This document shows, piece after piece, positions 1 to 8,419 of a stretch of DNA of 64,000 nt. Every line of letters begins with the position of its first letter. Within the stretch, counting starts at the first letter, position 1. Position numbers and translations under genes: made by a program. The notes beneath the pieces are model-generated. The model made no database searches. It was given only the letters and a program-made list of their open reading frames with translations, and was not told the origin of the DNA. This DNA comes from Actinomycetota bacterium (GTDB lineage: Bacteria; Actinomycetota; Actinomycetes; Mycobacteriales; Mycobacteriaceae), in the NCBI GenBank assembly GCA_018268465.1, contig JAFDWN010000015.1, positions 201,314-265,313 on the forward strand, read 5' to 3'.

Positions 1-792
<792 letters not shown>

Positions 793-826
793 GGTTGTGC
801 CATCCTTCCGAAACTTAGTTAGTCGA

Positions 827-832
827 ATTATA
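827..832 (-). promoter_or_regulatory. metK promoter -10 box, perfect TATAAT
   Basis: On the minus strand TATAAT lies about 35 bases before the metK start codon, in AT-rich sequence that stands out in this genome. Transcription would start near 820 and leave a leader of about 28 nucleotides, too short for a SAM riboswitch. The best -35 match is TTGGGT with a short spacer of 15 bases. Confidence 0.6.
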
Positions 833-905
833 TCGGCGCCCAGTCGCACCCAAGCGTGTGTCCGGCCTCGGCGCAACCCTTACGCGCAGTGTGAAGCGCT
901 GCCGG

Positions 906-2159
906 TCACCCGGCGCTGTTGTGCAGGAAGGCCGCGATCGCGTCCACGATACGGCTGGCCACCAACGTTTTCGAACCGTGCTCCAACGCTGACTCGGTGC
1001 CGTCGGCCGCCAGCAGCCAGCCGTCGTTGTTGTCCACCTCGAACGCCCGATTCTCGCCGACGGCGTTGACCACGAGCATGTCGCAACGCTTGCGCGCGAG
1101 TTTGGCCCTGGCGTGGAACAGCACGTCGCCGTTGGCGTCGCCGGTCTCCGCGGCGAACCCAACGATCGCGCGCATATTGGGCAGCTGTCCGTCGAGCCGC
1201 GCGCGCACCGCGCCGGCGAGCACGTCATCGGTGCGGGTCAGCGCGATCACCGGGGCCTTCTCGTTCGGGTCGCCCGACTTCTTGATCTTGTTGGTCGCAA
1301 CCTGTTCGGGCCGGAAGTCCGCGACGGCTGCCGCCATCACCAGGACGTGGGCTTCAGGGGCGTGTTTGGACACCGCATCCCGCAACTGGCCTGCCGAACC
1401 GATGTGGACGACGTGCACGCCGGCCGGGTCGATGAGGCCGGCGGTATTGCCCGCGATGAGCGTGACCTCGGCGCCGCGCTGCGCCATCACCCGCGCCATC
1501 GCGTAACCCTGCTTACCCGAGCTCCGGTTGCCGATGAACCGCACCGGGTCGATCGGCTCGCGCGTGCCGCCCGCGGTCACAAGCACCTTGACACCGGCCA
1601 GGTCGTACGTCAGCGCATCGCCCCTGGCAAGCAGCAGCTGGGCCAGCGTGGTGATCTCCTCGGCTTCGGGCAGCCGCCCGGCACCGGTGTCCGCGCCCGT
1701 GAGCCGGCCCGACGCCGGTTCGAGCACGATCGCACCGCGGGCGCGCAACGTCGCGACGTTCTCGACCGTCGCCGGGTGGAACCACATCTCGGTGTGCATG
1801 GCCGGCGCGAACAACACCGGACATCGCGCGGTGAGCAGCGTCGCGGTCAGCAGGTCGTCGGCGCGGCCGGCGACGGCGCGGGCCAGCAGGTCGGCGGTGG
1901 CCGGTGCGACGACGACCAGGTCGGCCTCCTGCCCGATCCGGACATGCGGCACCTCGTAGACGTCATCGAACACTCCGGTGTGGACCGGTTCGCCGGACAG
2001 CGCCTCGAACGTCGCGGCGCCCACGAACCGCAGGGCCGACTCGGTGGGGACGACGCGGACCGAATGGCCGGCCTCGGCCAGCTGGCGGACCACCGTGCAG
2101 GCCTTGTAGGCGGCGATGCCGCCCGCGACTCCGACGATGACCCGCTTGCGCCCGGTCAC
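906..2159 (-). CDS. coaBC: Bifunctional phosphopantothenoylcysteine decarboxylase / phosphopantothenate-cysteine ligase
   Basis: Catalyses two successive steps of coenzyme A synthesis: ligation of cysteine to 4'-phosphopantothenate (CoaB, C-terminal half) and FMN-dependent decarboxylation to 4'-phosphopantetheine (CoaC, N-terminal half). The 417-residue length is typical. The CoaC half begins VIVGVAGGIAAYKA and has the VPH segment with the catalytic His. The motif usually written PxMNxxMW reads PAMHTEMW here, and the usual Cys of the ACGD flap is replaced (GRLTGADTGAGR); I recall the same substitutions in M. tuberculosis Rv1391. The CoaB half has VTAGGTREPIDPVRFIGNRS and NKIKK. GTG start with GAGGAA six bases upstream. 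It follows rpoZ by 41 bp and is probably cotranscribed with it. Confidence 0.96.
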   Translation of the reverse strand: MTGRKRVIVGVAGGIAAYKACTVVRQLAEAGHSVRVVPTESALRFVGAATFEALSGEPVHTGVFDDVYEVPHVRIGQEADLVVVAPATADLLARAVAGRADDLLTATLLTARCPVLFAPAMHTEMWFHPATVENVATLRARGAIVLEPASGRLTGADTGAGRLPEAEEITTLAQLLLARGDALTYDLAGVKVLVTAGGTREPIDPVRFIGNRSSGKQGYAMARVMAQRGAEVTLIAGNTAGLIDPAGVHVVHIGSAGQLRDAVSKHAPEAHVLVMAAAVADFRPEQVATNKIKKSGDPNEKAPVIALTRTDDVLAGAVRARLDGQLPNMRAIVGFAAETGDANGDVLFHARAKLARKRCDMLVVNAVGENRAFEVDNNDGWLLAADGTESALEHGSKTLVASRIVDAIAAFLHNSAG

Positions 2160-2200
2160 CGGTGTTCCTCGGCCCAGCGGCTCATCGCCGACTCCTACCG

Positions 2201-2524
2201 CTACTCGCTGCCCTCGGTGTGCTCGAGCAGGTCCTCGTGGATCTCGCGCAGCGCGATCGACAGCGGCTTCTCCTGCAGACCGGGTTCGACGAGCGGACCC
2301 ACGTATTCGAGGATGCCGTCGCCGAGCTGGTTGTAGTAGTCGTTGATCTGGCGGGCCCGCTTGGCGGCGTAGATGACCAGCGCGTACTTGCTGGACGCGC
2401 GGTCCAGCAGCTCGTCGATGGGCGGGTTGGTGATGCCCAACGGGGTGTCGTAGGCGCTGGCGACAGCCGAGCGGTCCACGTCGTCCACGGCGGTCAACTT
2501 GGCGTCGGCGTGCGGGGTGCTCAC
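2201..2524 (-). CDS. rpoZ: DNA-directed RNA polymerase omega subunit
   Basis: Small RNA polymerase subunit that binds the beta-prime C-terminus and helps assemble core enzyme. The protein has 107 residues, usual for mycobacterial omega. Recognisable features are the N-terminal [19 protein letters not shown] segment (about residues 31-49) and the following KRARQIN helix that contacts beta-prime. The GTG start has AGGAG nine bases upstream. It sits 49 bp after gmk and 41 bp before coaBC, the gmk-rpoZ-coaBC order found in M. tuberculosis (Rv1389-Rv1391). Confidence 0.96.
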   Translation of the reverse strand: MSTPHADAKLTAVDDVDRSAVASAYDTPLGITNPPIDELLDRASSKYALVIYAAKRARQINDYYNQLGDGILEYVGPLVEPGLQEKPLSIALREIHEDLLEHTEGSE

Positions 2525-2573
2525 GTAGAAAATCTCCTGGCGGTGTGCGTGAATCGGGGGCTCTCGAAAAGGG

Positions 2574-3236
2574 TCACGCCTGCTCGTCAGAGCCGGCGGG
2601 CGCCTGTGCCACCAGCAAGGATACCAATTCTGCGCAGGCAGACTCCAACCGGCTGTTCACGACCACTTTGTCGAAGTCGTCCTGAGCTGCCAGTTCGGCG
2701 CGCGCGGTCTGCAGGCGGCGGGCGATCGCCTCGGGCGATTCGGTCCCGCGGCCGACCAGTCTGGTCTCCAGCGCCTGCCAGCTCGGCGGCGCCAGGAACA
2801 CCGACATGGCCTCCGGCATGGCGGCCTTGACCGCGCGCGCCCCGGCCAGGTCCACCTCGATCAACACCGGCCGACCGGCGCCGGCTGCCTCGCGGACGGG
2901 CCGCGCCGGCGTCCCGGAGCGGTGCAGGCCACCGTGGATGTCCGCCCATTCCAGCAGCGCGCCCTCGTCGATGAGCTGCTGGAACCGCTCGGCGGTGACG
3001 AAGGTGTAATCCACACCGTCGACCTCACCGGGACGGGGCGCCCTGGTGGTCACCGAGACGCTGAAATGCAGGTCGGGAATGCGCTGGCGCAGGCAGTGCA
3101 CCACCGTGGACTTCCCGACGGCAGAGGGGCCGGACAGCACGATGACGGGAGCCGTCCCGCGAGCGTTCGGGCCGGGCCGGCTCGTCGCCGCACCCAACCC
3201 TTCGCCCTGCTGCCCGGCCCCTCGGCCGGAACTCAA
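2574..3236 (-). CDS. gmk: Guanylate kinase
   Basis: Phosphorylates GMP to GDP using ATP, a step of guanine nucleotide synthesis and salvage. The P-loop GPSAVGKST is at residues 36-44, followed by the GMP-binding [15 protein letters not shown] region, and HGGLHRSGT is the segment homologous to the canonical GMP kinase motif. Length 220 residues, slightly above the roughly 208 I recall for M. tuberculosis because of a Gly/Ala/Pro-rich N-terminus. The chosen start is TTG at 3236, 11 bases after the mihF stop, preceded by GAGGCGAGACGG; a shorter start is possible because the first 30 residues carry no recognisable domain. Confidence 0.94.
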   Translation of the reverse strand: MSSGRGAGQQGEGLGAATSRPGPNARGTAPVIVLSGPSAVGKSTVVHCLRQRIPDLHFSVSVTTRAPRPGEVDGVDYTFVTAERFQQLIDEGALLEWADIHGGLHRSGTPARPVREAAGAGRPVLIEVDLAGARAVKAAMPEAMSVFLAPPSWQALETRLVGRGTESPEAIARRLQTARAELAAQDDFDKVVVNSRLESACAELVSLLVAQAPAGSDEQA

Positions 3237-3247
3237 CCGTCTCGCCT

Positions 3248-3565
3248 CTAGGAGAAGTCGAACTTTTCCAGGAGGGCTTTGCGCTGCCGGTCGCCCAGTC
3301 CGCGCAACCGGCGCGTCGGGGCGATCTCCAGCTCGGTCATGATCTCCTGCGCCTTGACCTTGCCGACCTTGGGCAGGGCCTCCAGAAGCGCAGAAACCTT
3401 CATCTTGCCCAAGACCTCATCGGTCTCGGCGTCCGTCAGCACCTGCTTGAGGTTGGTGCCGCCGCGCTTCAGCCGCTCCTTGAGCTCGGCTCGCGCTCGA
3501 CGTGCGGCGGCAGCCTTCTCCAACGCTGCCGCGCGCTGTTCGTCGGTCAACTGGGGAAGGGCCAC
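3248..3565 (-). CDS. mihF: Mycobacterial integration host factor
   Basis: Nucleoid-associated DNA-binding protein of the actinobacterial IHF type, essential in mycobacteria and unrelated in sequence to E. coli IHF. The 105-residue protein starts at a GTG and begins [11 protein letters not shown]; the core [19 protein letters not shown] is the helix-hairpin-helix DNA-binding region, ending in [18 protein letters not shown]. The frame is open further upstream (to 3688), but GGAGG lies five bases before the GTG at 3565 and the resulting length equals the characterised M. smegmatis protein, so the longer form is rejected. It is first in the run to gmk, rpoZ and coaBC. Confidence 0.95.
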   Translation of the reverse strand: MALPQLTDEQRAAALEKAAAARRARAELKERLKRGGTNLKQVLTDAETDEVLGKMKVSALLEALPKVGKVKAQEIMTELEIAPTRRLRGLGDRQRKALLEKFDFS

Positions 3566-4059
3566 GGGTTCCTCCGTCTCTCGTTGCCATATCGATGACC
3601 TCGGGTTGCCAGGGATAAACCTGCCAAAACCATCGATGTGTTCCTTCTCGGCCGGGGTACTCCAGCCAGCGACGACGACCGTACCCACGCTGCCTGACGA
3701 AATCTAACCCCACCCCCAGGTTGGGCCGACATCGCGCCCGGAAAAGCCCAGCGTGCAGGCCCCGCCGGGGCGCCGGTCGCGGCGTGTGCATGGGCGCGGC
3801 GCCGCGACCCGGACGACGTCGCCCGCGACCACCCTTTTGCGCCGAAAGCCCTGCACAACACGAATTTTCACGGATCCGAGGGTTGTCTGCGCACCGACGT
3901 GACCGCCGCGGGCGATCCCGCCGGGAGGCGCCGCGGGCCCGCGGCACGCCCACCACCCGGGGTGCGGCGACATGTCGCGGCGTGTCGCGCGTGTCGCCGA
4001 CAGCGGCGCGCACCTTCTCGCGCGGCCTCGTCGGCCCGTTGCGTGCCGAAACCGCGCCG
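3566..4059. other. 494-bp intergenic region carrying the mihF leader
   Basis: No convincing gene on either strand. It must hold the mihF promoter: on the minus strand TAGATT (3701-3706) is a possible -10 box giving a leader of roughly 130 bases, but no good -35 is visible. The part nearer the hydrolase gene (about 3740-4059) is very GC-rich with many short CGCG/GCGC runs and no clear terminator. In M. tuberculosis this position upstream of mihF holds PE15/PPE20; neither is present here. Confidence 0.4.
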
Positions 4060-5250
4060 TCAGGCCGACAGGGCCCGGGCGATCGCGCCGCAGGCGCGCA
4101 GGGTGTCCACCAGGTGGGCGACGTCCTGGGCATCGGGCCAGGAGGACATTTTGACGACGACGACACGCGCGGCGCGGTCGACGAACACCAGCTGACCGTG
4201 GATCCCCAGGCACAGCAGCACCGGGCCGTGATTGTGGTAACCCCACAACTGGCTGCGGTACCAGCCGTCCGGCAGGACGGGAGCGTGCTCGGTCCGGGCG
4301 AACGCCGCCCGCACGCCCGGGTCCGGAGCGAACGCATCGGCGACCCATGCCGCGGGCACCACCTGACGCTCCCCCGCCATACCCTCGTCGGCGAGCAGTT
4401 GCCCGAACCGTGCGAGATCGCGCAGGGCCAGGGAGACGCCCCCGTCGTGCGTCGCGGTGCCGACGGGATCGCAGGTGATATCCGCGTCGAATTCGGCGCC
4501 CATCGGCTGCCAGATCAAGTCGGAGATGAGGTCGGCCATCCGCGCACCTGCCGCGCGTTCGCACACCCAGCCCAGCATGTCGGTGTCGGCCGAGCGGTAG
4601 GTGAACGCGCCGCCGTGGGCACCCGCCGCGCGCAGCGTGGCCAGGTAGGCGTAGGCGCCAACGGGGTCGTGGCGCCGCGCCGGCGCCCACCCCACAGACC
4701 GCTCCATGGCCCTGACCTCCGATTCGGCATCGGTGTACGCCTCGCTGAATGCCACACCGGTGCGCATGTCGAGTACATCGCGCACGGTGGCGCCGCGGTA
4801 GCCGCAGCCGCCGGCCTCGGGCACGTAGTCGGTCAGCGGCGCGCCGGGATCGAGCAAGCCCCGGTGCGAAAGCACGCCGGCAACGCAGCCGATGAGCGAT
4901 TTGGACACCGACATGATGAGGTGGCGGGTGGACGCGGTCATCCCGGCGAAGTACCGCTCGTCGACCACCGCGCCGTCGTGCAGCACCATGATGCCGTCGG
5001 TATGGGTATCGGCCATGACCTCCTCGACGCTCGCATGGCGCCCGTCCAGGCGGACCACCGGCAGGTCGGGCAGTGTCGAGGTAGCGGCCGTCAACGGGCG
5101 CGGCGCGGGGGGCGCCGAGATCGGTTGGGTCGGAATGATTTCCCGCATGTGGCGGAAAGCCCACCGCACATTCTCGCGACACTGCCAGTTCGGCAGGCCG
5201 ACCACACCGTCGGGCGGCGGCGGGAAGCCCTCCATCGGGTCGCAGTGCAC
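4060..5250 (-). CDS. Serine hydrolase of the 6-aminohexanoate-dimer hydrolase (NylB) family, copy A
   Basis: Beta-lactamase-fold amidase/esterase of 396 residues, predicted cytosolic because no signal peptide is seen. Remembered NylB numbering can be laid along its whole length: nucleophile Ser114 and Lys117 in MSVSKS (NylB Ser112/Lys115), Tyr172 in EAYTDAESEVR (NylB Tyr170), Tyr218 in TYRSADTD (NylB Tyr215). At the position of NylB Asp181, which binds the substrate amino group, it has Glu183, and at NylB Asn266 it has Asp269 (THDGG). The family cleaves amides of omega-amino acids but also carboxylic esters, so the substrate is uncertain. GTG start without a Shine-Dalgarno sequence; a -10-like TACGAT six bases upstream suggests a leaderless mRNA. 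Divergent from its paralogue, copy B. Confidence 0.82.
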   Translation of the reverse strand: MHCDPMEGFPPPPDGVVGLPNWQCRENVRWAFRHMREIIPTQPISAPPAPRPLTAATSTLPDLPVVRLDGRHASVEEVMADTHTDGIMVLHDGAVVDERYFAGMTASTRHLIMSVSKSLIGCVAGVLSHRGLLDPGAPLTDYVPEAGGCGYRGATVRDVLDMRTGVAFSEAYTDAESEVRAMERSVGWAPARRHDPVGAYAYLATLRAAGAHGGAFTYRSADTDMLGWVCERAAGARMADLISDLIWQPMGAEFDADITCDPVGTATHDGGVSLALRDLARFGQLLADEGMAGERQVVPAAWVADAFAPDPGVRAAFARTEHAPVLPDGWYRSQLWGYHNHGPVLLCLGIHGQLVFVDRAARVVVVKMSSWPDAQDVAHLVDTLRACGAIARALSA

Positions 5251-5256
5251 CGGCGC

Positions 5257-5262
5257 ATCGTA
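5257..5262 (-). promoter_or_regulatory. Candidate -10 box for a leaderless transcript of hydrolase copy A
   Basis: TACGAT (minus strand) ends six bases before the GTG start, so transcription would begin at or next to the start codon. No Shine-Dalgarno sequence precedes the GTG, and leaderless genes are common in mycobacteria. A second in-frame start, ATG at 5235, also lacks a ribosome binding site. Confidence 0.45.
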
Positions 5263-5351
5263 TAAGCGTGTGTCCGCTCGCGCGCCCCGCCAATCCCGCG
5301 CCCCGGGAATCGCCGATCCCGTCGGTTCCGCACGCGGATACCATCGGAGTC

Positions 5352-6653
5352 GTGTCCGACGGCGGCGATATCACTGCGGCCGTCCCGACCACGGCGGAAA
5401 ACTGGCAACTGCCACCGTTCAACCGCTGGTCGTACTGGAACGCCGAGAAGATCCTGCCGACGCAGCCGATCTCCGCGGGCGGGGGTCCCGGCCGCGCGCT
5501 GCCGCAGGGCAGCGCCCGCGTCGATGTGCTGCAGGTGGGGTTGGTCCGCCTCGACGGTGCGTCCGCCACGGTGGCGGACGTCCTGGCCGACACCTACACC
5601 GACGCCTACGTGGTGTTGCACGACGGCGAGCTGATCACCGAGTGGTACGGACCGCAGGGTGCACCCCATCGCAGGCACGCGCTGATGTCGGTGACCAAAT
5701 CCGTCGTCGGCTGTGTGGCGGCCGTGTTGGCCGATCGCGCTCTGCTGGACACCGATCGACCCGTCACCGACTACGTCCCCGAACTGGCGCACAGCGGATA
5801 CGCCGGCGCCACCGTCCGCCACGTGCTGGATATGCGCAGCGGGGTCCGGTTTCGCGAGGACTACATCGACCCCACCGCCGAACTCGGCCTCCTCGGGGAC
5901 GCGCTCGGCTGGACCGCACCGCCCGGCGCACCGCCAACAGGGCTGTACCGATTCCTGTGCGCGTTGACCGCCGACGCCGCGCACGGACAGCGATTCCTGT
6001 ACCGCTCCGCGGAGACCGACGTGCTGGGCTGGGTGTGTGAACGCGCGGCGGGCCGGGCGATGGCCGACCTCGTCGCCGAACTGATCTGGCAGCCGATGGG
6101 CGCCGAGTTCGACGCCGAAATGCTTTGTGATGCAACGGGAACGGCGATCCACGACGGGGGTATGTGCGCCACGGCCCGCGATGTCGCCCGCTTCGGACAG
6201 ATGTTGCTCGACGGCGGCGCGGTACCCGGGGGCGATGGCGCACCACGCGCGGTGGTGCCGCCGGCATGGCTCAGGCAGGCATGGGCCGTCGACGCCGACG
6301 TCCGCACGGTGTTCTCCGCGTCCCCGGCCGAGGTGTCCATGCCCGGCGGTTGGTACCGAAACCAGTTCTGGTTGCGGCCCGGCGAGCACGGTGACGTGCT
6401 GCTGTGCCTGGGCATCCACGGACAGATGGTGCATGTGTGCCGGCGAACCCGCACGGTGTGTGTGAAGTTCTCCACCTGGCCCGATCCGCAGCAGCCCGGC
6501 TACCTGCAGGACACCCTGCGCGCCTTCGACGCCGTCGGCGGGGCGCTGTCCGGGCGGCCGCACGGCGCCGACCGGCACCGGCTGCCGGGGATCGTCGCGG
6601 GGATCAGCCGCCACGGTGCGTCGGACCGGTCGGCCACCCCGCCGGGGGTGTAG
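5352..6653 (+). CDS. Serine hydrolase of the 6-aminohexanoate-dimer hydrolase (NylB) family, copy B
   Basis: Paralogue of copy A; with the GTG start chosen it has 433 residues. Catalytic Ser113 and Lys116 lie in MSVTKS, and the two structural tyrosines of NylB are kept (Tyr171 in REDYIDPTAEL, Tyr217 in LYRSAETD). At the NylB-181 position it has Gly182, as in the weakly active NylB-prime enzyme, while copy A has an acid there; at the NylB-266 position both copies have Asp (HDGG). The C-terminus is about 35 residues longer than copy A and Arg/Gly-rich. Start assignment is uncertain: GGAG sits only two bases before the GTG and the frame is open back to 5268. The two genes are divergent with about 100 bp between them. 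Confidence 0.8.
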   Translation: MSDGGDITAAVPTTAENWQLPPFNRWSYWNAEKILPTQPISAGGGPGRALPQGSARVDVLQVGLVRLDGASATVADVLADTYTDAYVVLHDGELITEWYGPQGAPHRRHALMSVTKSVVGCVAAVLADRALLDTDRPVTDYVPELAHSGYAGATVRHVLDMRSGVRFREDYIDPTAELGLLGDALGWTAPPGAPPTGLYRFLCALTADAAHGQRFLYRSAETDVLGWVCERAAGRAMADLVAELIWQPMGAEFDAEMLCDATGTAIHDGGMCATARDVARFGQMLLDGGAVPGGDGAPRAVVPPAWLRQAWAVDADVRTVFSASPAEVSMPGGWYRNQFWLRPGEHGDVLLCLGIHGQMVHVCRRTRTVCVKFSTWPDPQQPGYLQDTLRAFDAVGGALSGRPHGADRHRLPGIVAGISRHGASDRSATPPGV

Positions 6654-6781
6654 CGGGCGCACCCCGGAACCGGGTTTGCGCTATTCCGCGCGATGGCAGG
6701 CGGCGTTCGGCCTAGGCTCATCCTGAGCACGAGCGGCGCGGCACTGTGCGGACACGGATTCGGATGTTCCAGGAGGCGAAC

Positions 6782-8302
6782 ATGTCTGAGGACCAGCAGG
6801 CGCGGCCGACGCGGCGGCGGCGGCCGAAGGTCACCGCGAGCCTGACCAAACGGTTGCCGTTCGGCAATGCCGGCCTCAACGGGATCTCCGAGATCCGCAC
6901 GTTCTTCCGGACCAACACGCAGCCCATCTACTTCGTCGGGCCGACGGCGTTCAATCTGCTGGGTATCGACCGGTGGGTGCGCAACTTCGGCTATATCGCC
7001 TACTACGACTCATGGGACGGTGCGCATCCCCGCGTGTTCTCCCCGCAGAACAAGCCGTACGTCGAGTTCGAGTCCTCCGAGGGCATCAACAACTACCTCT
7101 TGCGCGACCCGGAGGTCAGGGCCCACCTCGAGAGGCGTGGTGGCACCCCGATGGTGGCGATGGTGTTCTTCGACGAGGAGACCGAGGAGATCTGCGAGGA
7201 ACTGGGCTACAAACTCATCCTGCCGCCGGATTCGCTTCGGCGACGGCTGGATTCGAAGATCGTCACGACCCAGTTGGGTAACGAGGCCGGTGCGCCGTCG
7301 GTGCCGAACGTGCTGGGCACCGCTGACAGTTACGAGGAACTCGGGGCGCTGGCCGACCAGAACAAGCTGGGCAGTGACCTGGTGGTGCAGACACCCTACG
7401 GCGACTCCGGCAAGACGACGTTCTTCATCAAGTCGGAGGAGGACTGGGACGCCAACGCCGATGACATCGTCGGCCAGCAGCTCAAGGTGATGAAGCGGAT
7501 CAACAACAAGGCCGCCGCGGTCGAGGCCTGCATCACCAGACACGGCACGATCGTCGGCCCGTTCATGACCGACCTCACCGGTTATCCGGAACTGACCCCG
7601 TACAAGGGCGGCTGGTGCGGCAACGACCTCTTCCCCGAAGCGCTGTCGGACACCCACCGCGCGACCGCCATCAGCCACGTCCGCAAGATGGGCGACCGGC
7701 TCGCCCAGGAGGGGTACCGCGGATTCCTCGAGGTCGACGTGCTGGTCGACCTCGACACCGACGAGGTGTACCTCGGGGAGATCAACCCCCGGATCTCCGG
7801 TGCGTCGTCGATGACCAACGTGACCGCGGGCGCCTACGCCGACGTGCCGCTGTTCCTGTTCCACCTGCTGGAGTTCATGGACGTCGAGTACACGGTGAAC
7901 GTCGAGGAACTCAACGATCGCTGGCGCGATCTGGCAGCGGTGGACGTGTGGTCGCAGCTGATCATGAAGGAGCCGACGGATTCGGTGGAGCGCATCCTGG
8001 CCGCGCCGCGGACCGGGACGTGGCACCTCGGCGAGGACGGTTCGCTCACGTTCGCGCGGGTGACCAACGACTGGCACGACATCACCGGCGAGGACGAGGC
8101 GTTCTACCTACGGGTGTACGGACCGGGTGATTTCCGCTTCAAGGGCGCCGACCTCGGCATCCTGGTCACCAAGGGCCGGATGCAGACCTCCGAGGGCCTC
8201 ACCCAGCGGTGCCGCCGGTACATCGACGGGATCCGCGGCCACTACCAGTCCGAGCCGCTGCCGGATCCGCCTGCCGTCACCCCGCTCGCCTACGTGAAGT
8301 AA
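6782..8302 (+). CDS. ATP-grasp domain ligase of unknown substrate
   Basis: Protein of 506 residues with ATP-grasp features: the glycine-rich nucleotide loop PYGDSGKTTFF about residues 205-215, and GEINPRISGASS in the C-terminal part, where Glu and Asn would bind the ATP-linked magnesium ions. ATP-grasp enzymes activate a carboxylate as acyl phosphate and join it to an amine, thiol or carboxylate. Relatives are often labelled biotin carboxylase, but there is no biotin carrier or carboxyltransferase here, so that name is not supported. The start is the ATG at 6782 with AGGAGG seven bases upstream, not the earlier in-frame start at 6746. It lies between the NylB-like hydrolases and the omega-aminotransferase on the same strand; a shared pathway is inference. 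Confidence 0.75.
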   Translation: MSEDQQARPTRRRRPKVTASLTKRLPFGNAGLNGISEIRTFFRTNTQPIYFVGPTAFNLLGIDRWVRNFGYIAYYDSWDGAHPRVFSPQNKPYVEFESSEGINNYLLRDPEVRAHLERRGGTPMVAMVFFDEETEEICEELGYKLILPPDSLRRRLDSKIVTTQLGNEAGAPSVPNVLGTADSYEELGALADQNKLGSDLVVQTPYGDSGKTTFFIKSEEDWDANADDIVGQQLKVMKRINNKAAAVEACITRHGTIVGPFMTDLTGYPELTPYKGGWCGNDLFPEALSDTHRATAISHVRKMGDRLAQEGYRGFLEVDVLVDLDTDEVYLGEINPRISGASSMTNVTAGAYADVPLFLFHLLEFMDVEYTVNVEELNDRWRDLAAVDVWSQLIMKEPTDSVERILAAPRTGTWHLGEDGSLTFARVTNDWHDITGEDEAFYLRVYGPGDFRFKGADLGILVTKGRMQTSEGLTQRCRRYIDGIRGHYQSEPLPDPPAVTPLAYVK

Positions 8303-8337
8303 CGCCCCGCGGACTCGACATTTCGTCGGGCCGTTAC
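8299..8337 (+). terminator. Possible terminator after the ATP-grasp gene
   Basis: GTAACG at 8299-8304, overlapping the stop codon, can pair with CGTTAC at 8332-8337, extended by CCC/GGG just inside. The stem is interrupted and no T-run follows, so this is a weak call. Confidence 0.25.
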
Positions 8338-8345
8338 GGAAGCCT

Positions 8346-8358
8346 GGACACAATGTCC
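8346..8358 (+). promoter_or_regulatory. Palindrome upstream of the aminotransferase operon
   Basis: GGACA-CAA-TGTCC is a perfect inverted repeat with five-base arms, 61 bases before the aminotransferase start. It could be an operator for the PucR-type regulator encoded at the other end of this operon, but a different palindrome lies in front of that regulator, so the link is unproven. Confidence 0.35.
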
Positions 8359-8419
8359 CTACGGTTTGGGCGCTCGTGCTCCCTAGAGTCGGACCCACCG
8401 ACGTCCAGGAGGGCCCTTC

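Noticed and set aside
793..905. Possible SAM riboswitch before metK
   Set aside because: The predicted transcript leader is only about 28 bases and no riboswitch core is visible.
3566..3688. Longer mihF start adding 41 residues
   Set aside because: GGAGG directly precedes the internal GTG at 3565, and 105 residues matches the characterised mycobacterial protein.
6661..6677. CCCGG/CCGGG hairpin followed by TTT after hydrolase copy B
   Set aside because: The loop would be only two bases and the stem too short for a credible terminator.
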